This document shows positions 1-6,022 of a stretch of 8,740 nt of DNA, piece by piece (within the stretch, counting starts at the first letter, position 1; every line of letters begins with the position of its first letter). Source of the stretch: Burkholderiales bacterium (GTDB lineage: Bacteria > Pseudomonadota > Gammaproteobacteria > Burkholderiales > Casimicrobiaceae). The position numbers and the translations under genes were made by a program. The notes beneath the pieces are model-generated. The model worked only from the letters and a program-made list of their open reading frames with translations, was not told the DNA's origin and made no database searches. The stretch spans positions 1 to 8,740 of the forward strand of contig JANXNO010000075.1 of assembly GCA_025354075.1 (NCBI GenBank). Reading direction: 5' to 3'.

Positions 1-1736
1 CGCTGGTTGTTTACAACGCAGTGCCCGCAGCTGCCAGTCAGGCAGTGGTTGCCTATTCCTCGTCCACCGTGCCGACGGGCAATGGCGTCATCGACCCTAA
101 CGAGTGCAACGACTTGACCGTAACACTGGCCAACAACGGCACGGCGGGTGCTACAGCGCTGAGCGCCACGCTGGCCAGCAGCACCCCTGGCGTCACCATA
201 TCGCAGGCCGGCAGCACTTACCCAAACATTGGCGCAGGCGCAACCGGCGCAAACCTGACTGCGTTCAAGATCAGCACTTCGCCGTCGTTAGCCTGTGGCA
301 GTACGATCAATTTCACGCAAACCACCGCGTATACCGGCGGCGCGTCTCCAGTGAGTTCGCCATTCAGTCTGATTGTGGGATTACCGGCAAACTCCGTGCT
401 TTTTAGTCAAAACTTTGATGGCGTGACGGCACCTGCGCTACCCGCAGGCTGGACCACGGCGCTTACCGGCACCTCGCCGCCAGCGCTCTTCGCGACCACT
501 TCGACGAACCCGGACACAGCACCAAATACCGTATTCACCAACGGTGTTGCTACGACGGCAACCAACAGCCTGATCAGCCCGGCGATCACGCTGCCGACGT
601 CGCCTTACCCATCTACGCTGAGCTTCCGCCATGCGTGGAACTTCGAAACTTCGGCGGGCGAGCAGTGGGACGGCGGAATTCTTGAACTAAGCACAAACGA
701 TGGTGCCTCGTTTACCAACGTGACCAGCCCCGCTGTTGGCGGTACGTTCACCGCTGGCGGCTACACCGGCACAATCTTTAAGGGCGACACCAATCCGCTG
801 GCCGGTGAGCCGGGCTGGGGCAAAGCGCAGACCGCGTTCATCACCTCGACGCTGTCTTTGCCGCCAGCGCTGAATGGACAGACGATCACCTTGCGCTGGC
901 GCGCTGGCTGGGACAGCTCAACAGCCGCCGCCAATCCCAACTGGCGGATCGACAGCATTTCGCTTACCGGCGGCGTAGCCTGCGCGACAGGTGCAGGCGT
1001 CTGCGCTGCCAGCACACCACCGTCGCTTGCGTACGCGCCGACGAGCGGCAGCCCGGTCAACTTCACAGGTGTCACGACCATCGGCAGCAGCGGATCGGGC
1101 AGCATTACCGTGACGCCGTCCGGCGGCACAGGCAGTGGCGGCTCCGCAACCAGCACGGTCAACGCGTGTGCGTTCGGCGGGGCAGATATTGCGAGCTTCA
1201 GCGGCGCGGGCGCAGTGAACCTGAGTTTTGTCGGCAACGTGGCGGCACCTCAGTCAATCGGTCTCAACTGTACAGCTGGCAGTGCAGTACGCAACGCCAC
1301 GCTGACCTGCAGCGAGACGATCGGAACCGGCAACCCGTCGACACAACGCACCTGGCCGCTTTCTTGCCCGATTGGCTGCTCGCTTGATATCAATGGCGAC
1401 GGCTCCGTCTCCGCCGACAAGGATGCAGTGCTGTTGAGCCGCTATCTGCTCGGCTTCCGCGGCGCGGGTCTGATCGCTAACGTGCCGCTAGGCCCAGCCC
1501 AAACGGGTGCGCAGGCCGTTGAGACATTCATCGGTAGCGCGGCGCAGTTCGACGTCTTCGGTCGCCCCATTCCTGCAACCGCCGCCATGCAGGACGGCAT
1601 CGTGCTGTTCCGTCTGATGCTTGGCGTGCCTGATGCGGCGTTGTTTGGCGGCATCACCGTTCCGGCTCCCGCGACTTACTCAACACCGTCCGCCGTGCGC
1701 AGCAACGTCAACACGCGCTGCGGAACGAGCTTCTGA
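1..1736 (+). CDS. Secreted multidomain protein with dockerin-like C-terminus (5' partial)
   Basis: The reading frame is open from base 3 with no convincing start, so the N-terminus and any signal peptide or catalytic domain lie outside the window; the GTG at 21 is probably internal. About 577 residues are visible. Bases 60-380 encode an Ig-like beta domain (DLTVTLANNGTAGAT). Bases 400-980 encode a jelly-roll-like region opening with VLFSQNFDGV and PALPAGW and closing with WRIDSISLTGG, like the 'choice-of-anchor J' or cleaved-adhesin domains of surface proteins and secreted peptidases. Bases 1015-1370 encode a second Gly/Ser/Thr-rich Ig-like domain. From 1383 to about 1660 lies a two-repeat EF-hand or dockerin-like module: the first loop is DINGDGSVSADKD followed by LLSRYLLGFRG, the second (from 1551) is degenerate. 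The composition, rich in Ala, Gly, Ser and Thr and poor in Lys, fits an exported protein. The enzymatic role, if any, cannot be read; a secreted peptidase or adhesin is possible. Confidence 0.85.
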   Translation, partial: LVVYNAVPAAASQAVVAYSSSTVPTGNGVIDPNECNDLTVTLANNGTAGATALSATLASSTPGVTISQAGSTYPNIGAGATGANLTAFKISTSPSLACGSTINFTQTTAYTGGASPVSSPFSLIVGLPANSVLFSQNFDGVTAPALPAGWTTALTGTSPPALFATTSTNPDTAPNTVFTNGVATTATNSLISPAITLPTSPYPSTLSFRHAWNFETSAGEQWDGGILELSTNDGASFTNVTSPAVGGTFTAGGYTGTIFKGDTNPLAGEPGWGKAQTAFITSTLSLPPALNGQTITLRWRAGWDSSTAAANPNWRIDSISLTGGVACATGAGVCAASTPPSLAYAPTSGSPVNFTGVTTIGSSGSGSITVTPSGGTGSGGSATSTVNACAFGGADIASFSGAGAVNLSFVGNVAAPQSIGLNCTAGSAVRNATLTCSETIGTGNPSTQRTWPLSCPIGCSLDINGDGSVSADKDAVLLSRYLLGFRGAGLIANVPLGPAQTGAQAVETFIGSAAQFDVFGRPIPATAAMQDGIVLFRLMLGVPDAALFGGITVPAPATYSTPSAVRSNVNTRCGTSF

Positions 1737-1742
1737 CAATGG

Positions 1743-1775
1743 CAGCGTCAGCGCTCGCTCCAGCGGGCGCTGCTG
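1743..1775 (+). terminator. Hairpin just after the stop codon of the left-hand gene
   Basis: The arms AGCGCTCGCT and AGCGGGCGCT (1750-1759 and 1762-1771) pair over ten positions with one G-T pair. The flanking CAGC (1743-1746) and GCTG (1772-1775) extend the stem past a three-base bulge. It starts six bases after the TGA at 1734-1736, where a terminator or mRNA 3'-end stabiliser would sit. No T-tract follows, so it is not a classical intrinsic terminator. Confidence 0.35.
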
Positions 1776-2034
1776 TGGCATTCACGAATCGCGACACATC
1801 AGTCGCAGCATCTGGCGATCTGGACGCCCGTATATGGACTCCTCCCAGTATGCCAGCCACTAGCGCAACGGCAAGGGGCTTGTGACTGCACGCGGATAAC
1901 TGGGCTGTGGATGCGCTTTCCTGCTCTGACCTGTTGGATTATTCGTGCGTTCTGTCCTGATCGCCCGATCGAACCGATGAAGCTCGTGGGTATCCTCAGG
2001 GTTTCAGAACGGCGGTTTCTGATGAGCGAATGCC
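1776..2034. other. Convergent intergenic stretch, no gene recognised
   Basis: This stretch lies between the convergent left-hand gene and the DUF945 gene. Short frames are open on both strands, but their translations are Arg-, Cys- and Ser-rich, lack recognisable motifs and have no ribosome binding site. Minor symmetric sequences are present: GATCG/CGATC at 1959-1970 and TCAGAA/TTCTGA at 2004-2022. The stretch may belong in part to the repeat-like block that follows. Confidence 0.4.
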
Positions 2035-2170
2035 TCACGCGCAACAGGCGGCGAACGCTCTCGGCGATATCGTGTGGAAGCGCTTCCCGTAGCAGAGTTG
2101 CGCTAACGCGTGGGGCATCAACCCATTCGCCCTTCGGGCACCTTCCCTACATCGCAGGGGAGGCAAGTTG
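2035..2170. repeat. Structured intergenic block, probable dispersed repeat
   Basis: Three symmetric segments lie close together: the perfect palindrome GGAAGCGCTTCC (2076-2087), the hairpin GCCC-TTC-GGGC (2129-2139), and CCTTCCC (2141-2147) pairing with GGGGAGG (2157-2163). Read on the minus strand, 2118 to 2035 forms a 27-codon frame containing LCYGKRFHTISPRAF and ending in TGA. From memory, unverified, near-identical strings recur in short hypothetical proteins of many bacterial genomes. This suggests a multi-copy non-coding element misread as genes rather than a real peptide. The block sits 46 bases beyond the DUF945 stop codon, so its hairpins may also end that transcript. The boundaries are approximate. 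Confidence 0.45.
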
Positions 2171-2215
2171 CCAACGCTGCAAGTAGTGCGGAGGTCTGAG
2201 TCACGAGTCGACGCG

Positions 2216-3592
2216 CTACTTTAGGCCCTCAACGGGTCGCCCATTGATCAGCAATTTGCCTTCGGCAAAAGTAATGGTGGATTTGAGTGCGCCATCGCCG
2301 CGAATGATGTAGCCCTGAGCCACCGCGCTGTCTAGCTGCGCATTCACCATCAACGCCATTTCGTCCGCGCCACCGTCTGCGGGCTTGCCTGATGCCTTGC
2401 TGGTGATTTTAGCGAGCATGGTTTCCGTCAGCGCGACCTCTGCGCGCGCGTTGACTTTGGGGATGAGCAGCATTGGGTTGCTGGTGTCGGCATCGGTCAC
2501 GCCATTGACGCGCGCATTCGCGCTTAGCGACAAATAATCGCGGTCGGTACCAACGCGCAAGCGCTCAAGCTCGAGCGTCGGATCTTGCTTGAGCAGCGCG
2601 CCACCATGCTGCTTGAGCACATCGAGAATTGCGGTCTGCATCTGTGCGGCTGCTTCCGCGGGCGGTGCTTTATCGCTGGGTTTTGCGTAAGCTTGGCGCA
2701 TGGCTTTGCCCATCGCATCAACGCTCGGCGCGTGCAAGTGTTTTGCGTTGAATGCATATTCGAACGCGCCCCAGTCATCGTTGCCAAATTTAATGCTTTT
2801 CACGGAGAGTTTGCCCGCGGCATCTACAAACGACGCGACGGGCGATTTCGTCTCTGCACTGTAGCTGAGATTTGTTAGCAAGAGCGCGGCCGCAGGGCCA
2901 CTCGTTGCAACCACGGATTCGACGCTCATGTTGGCGCTGCCCAGATACAGCGATTCGGTCTGCGCGAGCTTGTCCTGTTGGCCGGTTGCGCTGATTTTGC
3001 CTACTTTGAGCTCCGCACCGTCGAGCATTTTTGCGCTGAATCCGGGCGCGTTCATCGTGTAGCTGACGCGTTGATAGTCTTTGCTGAAATCAAAATTTGC
3101 GTCGATGCCAAGCCACGACGCTTCACCGCGTGCGTCCTTGTAGGTGAACGCGGGGCTGGAGATTTTTGTGTTACCCCCACCGCCGAACGCGAGCATCGTG
3201 ACCGCCGTTAACGGCGCTTTGTCGCCGAGCACTTTGACCAATTCCTGTTGCACTTTCGCCGGGAACAGCAACGTGTGCTTGACGCGCGCAGCGCCGATGC
3301 CACTGAAATCGGGCAATGGGCCGTGCGAAATTTCATCTTGCAGCGTGACCACAAATTGTTCGCCCATACCGGGTACAGCGGGTACGCTTACCGCAAACTC
3401 TACGTTGTGCGTTGCTTTGAAGAAGCCGCGCTGATAGTCGTTTCTGACAATCTTAAGAAATGGCACCGCTGCTGGCAGCGTATCAACCCAAGCTCTGGCC
3501 GCCGTTTCGGCACGCACGCCGAGGAGGTAAGTTGATAGCGGATAACCAATGAGGATCACAGCAGCAACTGTCGCCAAAACTATTTTTTTCAT
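2216..3592 (-). CDS. DUF945 (YdgA-like) family protein
   Basis: This is a complete gene of 458 residues, within the usual length of the DUF945 family (E. coli YdgA and relatives). The start MKKIVLATVAAVILIGYPL gives one hydrophobic segment, about residues 4-24. I read it as an uncleaved inner-membrane anchor or signal sequence, with the rest in the periplasm. Family-like features follow: a Tyr/Gly motif just after the anchor (NDYQRGFF, about residues 51-58), then a long beta-rich region of alternating hydrophobic residues, and a C-terminal segment ending FAEGKLLINGRPVEGLK. The family's biochemical function is not established, so none is assigned. The gene lies 157 bases downstream of the second DUF1566 gene on the same strand, with a stem-loop between, so it may be co-transcribed or have its own promoter. 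No Shine-Dalgarno sequence precedes the ATG; a pyrimidine-rich leader lies there instead. Confidence 0.85.
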   Translation of the reverse strand: MKKIVLATVAAVILIGYPLSTYLLGVRAETAARAWVDTLPAAVPFLKIVRNDYQRGFFKATHNVEFAVSVPAVPGMGEQFVVTLQDEISHGPLPDFSGIGAARVKHTLLFPAKVQQELVKVLGDKAPLTAVTMLAFGGGGNTKISSPAFTYKDARGEASWLGIDANFDFSKDYQRVSYTMNAPGFSAKMLDGAELKVGKISATGQQDKLAQTESLYLGSANMSVESVVATSGPAAALLLTNLSYSAETKSPVASFVDAAGKLSVKSIKFGNDDWGAFEYAFNAKHLHAPSVDAMGKAMRQAYAKPSDKAPPAEAAAQMQTAILDVLKQHGGALLKQDPTLELERLRVGTDRDYLSLSANARVNGVTDADTSNPMLLIPKVNARAEVALTETMLAKITSKASGKPADGGADEMALMVNAQLDSAVAQGYIIRGDGALKSTITFAEGKLLINGRPVEGLK

Positions 3593-3663
3593 GGGATCAG
3601 GGAGAAAGGTGGGAAGGCAAACGGTGACGAGCCTCGGGAGATTCGCGCACCAGTCAACTTGAG

Positions 3664-3735
3664 AAAAAAAACGGACAGGTGAGACTGAACAGCCTATCGA
3701 TTTTATCGGTGATTACGCAAGTCGATCAAGGCTGT
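3664..3735 (-). terminator. Stem-loop and T-tract after the DUF1566 genes
   Basis: ACAGCCTATCGA (3689-3700) pairs with TCGATCAAGGCTGT (3722-3735) over 12 base pairs with a two-base bulge. The stem begins 15 bases past the stop codon of the upstream minus-strand gene. On that strand a run of eight T residues (A residues at 3664-3671) follows 17 bases after the stem. That spacing is too long for a textbook intrinsic terminator. A partial terminator, a processing site or an mRNA-stabilising structure between the DUF1566 and DUF945 genes fits equally well. Confidence 0.35.
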
Positions 3736-3749
3736 CGCGAACACAGTTG

Positions 3750-4730
3750 CTACGGTTTCAATAGATCGATAGCGTCACGTACTTCATCATCGGTACGACT
3801 GCCTTGCTTCGCGCCCGCTGTCAGCGCAGTGCCGGATAAACCGAGCAGTCTCCGCACAATCATCAAGCCGTCGGTCAGGGCAAGCACTTGATTGTCGCCA
3901 TCCACGTCGAACGCTTTGGAGTCGATATAGCGCTGGATGTGCAATTCGACCGCCGTGGCATCGCGCTGTGGACTGATGCCACGAGCGGTTGCAATGAGCG
4001 CTGCGCCACGGTAGCCGAGTAGATAACGCAACAGCAAAATGCCGTCGGTCGCAGGCTGATATCGGCTGCCCGTGTCGCTATCGTCGATGTTCAAAATTCG
4101 CGTGGGCACAGCGTCAAACACACCGCCTGCACGCACCAGACGTACCGCGTAATTACCGGTGTTTTTGTCAAGCGGACTCGACTGGCCGTCTGAAAAATCG
4201 ACGATCCATGCGCTGGCGTTTCCAGCCTGCGTGTAGGTGGTGCTCGACCACGTGGGCGACGATGCGGTGTTGGGGAAAACGGTGTCGTTGATGGATGGCG
4301 TGTGACAGCTATCGTTCAACAATACACGCAGCTCTTGCAGGTTTGGCAAGCGCCAATCGCTGTAGCCCGCGAAGGTGCTATTGCGCGACGCGGTGAGCGC
4401 GCCGGGCCAGATGTTGAGCGTGGTGGAACCGGTGGCGCAATTGACACCGGAGCGTCCTTCGTTGCAGCGCTTAAACATCAGGCCGGTGGCGATGTGAATT
4501 ACGGTGTCGTCTGCGTTGACGGTGTACGCGCTGTCAGGTGTCGCGCTGGGCGGCAAATTCGGCGGACACGTAGCTGCAGGGGCGGCAAATGATGCGCAGA
4601 AAACTGAAGTCGCAACGGCACGAGTGACGAGTGTTTGCGCGCGTTCTGCAAGACGAGAAAACGGGTTGATTGCGGTCATCGACATCACGAAGCGGTGCTG
4701 AACAGGGGTGGGCGAGAGGGAATGCTTCAT
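3750..4730 (-). CDS. Exported DUF1566 protein with dockerin-like C-terminal module
   Basis: This is a complete gene of 326 residues. A signal peptide is likely: the hydrophobic stretch around residues 38-52 ends in FAAPA, with probable cleavage after Ala52. The ATG used here overlaps the upstream stop as ATGA, implying translational coupling. Met16 or Met18 would give a more ordinary signal length, and no start has a clear ribosome binding site. Residues 68-202 form a DUF1566 (Lcl C-terminal) domain with GLMFKRC, the hallmark AGYSDWRLPNLQEL (121-134), a WSSTTY segment, and the ending YAVRLVR. Residues 214-305 carry a two-repeat dockerin-like module: a degenerate first loop with LLLRYLLGYRGAAL, then a well-formed second loop DVDGDNQVLALTDG (275-288). 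The same module ends the protein at 1-1736. DUF1566 has a C-type-lectin-like fold and the module suggests calcium binding, so a secreted or surface binding role is likely. The ligand is unknown. Confidence 0.85.
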   Translation of the reverse strand: MKHSLSPTPVQHRFVMSMTAINPFSRLAERAQTLVTRAVATSVFCASFAAPAATCPPNLPPSATPDSAYTVNADDTVIHIATGLMFKRCNEGRSGVNCATGSTTLNIWPGALTASRNSTFAGYSDWRLPNLQELRVLLNDSCHTPSINDTVFPNTASSPTWSSTTYTQAGNASAWIVDFSDGQSSPLDKNTGNYAVRLVRAGGVFDAVPTRILNIDDSDTGSRYQPATDGILLLRYLLGYRGAALIATARGISPQRDATAVELHIQRYIDSKAFDVDGDNQVLALTDGLMIVRRLLGLSGTALTAGAKQGSRTDDEVRDAIDLLKP

Positions 4731-5547
4731 GGGGCGGTGCGCACGAGGCGTACTTCGATGTAGACCTGCGGTACTTTGATGGTGGTGCCTGCGTTACCGT
4801 ATCCACCATCAACGAAAAATGCGTAGCCGGGGCGTTTGGGATCGGAGTTGGCGGTCCAGTAGCGTTGTGAATCCGGATTGGTCACGTAATTCGGGAAGTA
4901 GTTGCCGTCGAACGCAGGTTGTGCGTAGGCGAAATGAGAAAACGAGGTCAATTCGCTGCGCGTGGGCAGCCGCCAGTTGTTGTAGCCGCACAGGTTGGTG
5001 GCGTTCACCGCGTTGACGAACTCTCGGTATTGCATTGCGTGAACGGTGCCAAACCGCTGGCGCTACAGGTGTTTAACGTGCCCTGCGGCGCATTCGCCCC
5101 TGCGTCGCCGCCGTTGGTCGCGGCGTTGCTTGAGTACCAGGTGAATCGGTTGTAAGTGCCGCGCAGACCGCTGCTGGTTTTGACCTCCCACAGCAGTCCC
5201 GTAACGTTGTCGCGCGTGCAGGCCCATTGCGCAGCACCAGTGCCGAGCACCGCGTTGGCCGCGAGCTCGCTGCCATCATTGGCGATTTTTGTGAAATCGA
5301 AGCCGCTGACGCCGTTGGGAAACGGCTGACCCGCCGCATAAGCGGCGGAGCGACCGTAGCGACCGTCCTGACGAGGATTGACGCCGTCGTCGCCGCTGAC
5401 CGCGGCGTTGCAAAGGACGCCGGTATGCCCCAGCGTGTAGCAGGCACTGTTGCCGGTGTCATTGATCCCGGCGGCATGCGCTGAAGCAAGCGAGAGCAAC
5501 AAAACAGGCGCGAGCCGCCGCGCAAATAAATCACGAAGGATTTTCAT
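4727..5547 (-). pseudogene. Exported DUF1566 protein, split by a one-base frameshift
   Basis: Two overlapping minus-strand frames (5547-5005, 180 residues; 5035-4727, 102 residues) are halves of one DUF1566 protein. The first starts with a clear signal peptide (MKILRDLFARRLAPVLLLSL, cleavage after AHA, about residue 25) and contains the domain's N-terminal hallmark ACTRDNVTGLLWEVKT (109-124) and FTWYSSN. The second supplies FVNAVNATNLCGYNNWRLPT and the ending YIEVRLVR. Adding one base after CNT (residues 172-174) joins them as CNTREFVNAVN, the usual DUF1566 order, giving a 273-residue protein whose stop overlaps the next gene's start by four bases. The lesion may be a real mutation or a sequencing error in a short C run; no slippery heptamer suggests programmed frameshifting. 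Unlike its neighbour it has no dockerin-like tail. No Shine-Dalgarno sequence precedes the ATG. It heads the minus-strand transcript. Confidence 0.8.
5021..5031 (-). other. Frameshift site in the first DUF1566 gene
   Basis: On the minus strand the codons AAT ACC are followed by GAGAG. The conserved reading needs AAT ACC CGA GAG, so one C appears to be missing at 5026/5027. Upstream of this point the frame encodes the domain's first half; downstream the motifs continue only in the frame reached by re-reading one C. Confidence 0.7.
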
Positions 5548-5764
5548 AAAAAGTTAGAAAAGGTGAGGGAGATATCCGGCGTTCGGCGCAGAATTTGCGC
5601 GCAACGACGAAGTACGGATGAAAGGATTCAGGGAGGTGATGATTAAGGTTTGGCTGGACCGACGCTAATGCACAAACGCACTCGATTTGAGCAACTTTTT
5701 TAGGCAATCGAACCGTCAACATCTTTTTGTGGAAAGCACCATTCAATCTGGGCCTAAATCAATA

Positions 5765-5845
5765 AATAAGGCAAAGTCGACTTAACAAATTTTACGCGCA
5801 AATAACGTGCTACGCCCAATAGAATAAAGGCTTCGTTTAACAAAT
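5765..5845. repeat. Imperfect direct repeat in the divergent promoter region
   Basis: Two copies share both ends: AATAAGGC...TTAACAAAT (5765-5790) and AATAAAGGC...TTAACAAAT (5823-5845). The TTAACAAAT part is exact and recurs 55 bases apart, close to five helical turns. The middle parts differ in length. Position and spacing fit paired binding sites for a regulator, but chance in AT-rich DNA is possible. Confidence 0.3.
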
Positions 5846-5898
5846 CACAAAAAGCTGTTTAAAAAAAGTGTTGAGTGTCACGATTCCAGGCAACCGCG

Positions 5899-5928
5899 TG
5901 GGCAATCGGAAGCGACTCGCGCTATAAC
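5899..5928 (+). promoter_or_regulatory. Weak sigma-70-like promoter candidate for the DUF2126 gene
   Basis: TATAAC (5923-5928) matches five of six -10 consensus bases. TGGGCA (5899-5904) matches four of six -35 bases, with an 18-base spacer. It would leave a leader of about 90 bases before the ATG at 6023. The evidence is the sequence match and its position only. Confidence 0.25.
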
Positions 5929-6022
5929 AACAATTGCACTGGCGGGCATGTGAATTGCTCACTCCATTGCGCCTCGTTCGCTTTACGTGCCCTATGCCTC
6001 AGACAAAGTTTCGCCGCACACT

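Larger units (their letters stand above)
5548..6022. other. Divergent intergenic region with an AT-rich core
   Basis: This region separates the minus-strand DUF1566 genes from the plus-strand DUF2126 gene, so it must hold promoters for both. Roughly 5690-5870 is AT-rich, unlike the GC-rich genes on either side, with several A and T runs. Open frames here have no recognisable protein motifs and no ribosome binding site. A partial direct repeat and one weak promoter candidate are listed separately. Confidence 0.55.

Noticed and set aside
761..1237. A 158-codon minus-strand frame opposite the left-hand secreted protein
   Set aside because: It is a Pro/Val/Ala-rich mirror of the Gly/Thr/Ser-rich coding strand; no domain and no start signal.
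1799..2044. An 81-codon minus-strand frame in the convergent gap
   Set aside because: It is basic and low in information, has no start signal, and overlaps the repeat-like block.
1911..2186. A 91-codon plus-strand frame in the convergent gap
   Set aside because: It is Arg-, Cys- and Ser-rich with no domain, lies over the hairpin-bearing repeat-like block, and has no ribosome binding site.
5005..5060. Programmed -1 ribosomal frameshifting in the first DUF1566 gene
   Set aside because: The site AATACCGAGAG is not a slippery heptamer, and I see no strong downstream stem; a one-base deletion is simpler.
3750..5547. A diversity-generating retroelement acting on the DUF1566 (C-type-lectin-like) domains
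   Set aside because: There is no reverse transcriptase frame and no template/variable repeat pair in the window.
5691..5719. TTGACG on the minus strand (5719-5714) as a -35 box for the DUF1566 genes
   Set aside because: No acceptable -10 hexamer lies 15-19 bases downstream, so a promoter cannot be placed.
5531..5746. A 71-codon minus-strand frame upstream of the first DUF1566 gene
   Set aside because: It overlaps the signal-peptide start, has no recognisable motif or ribosome binding site, and runs through the expected promoter region.
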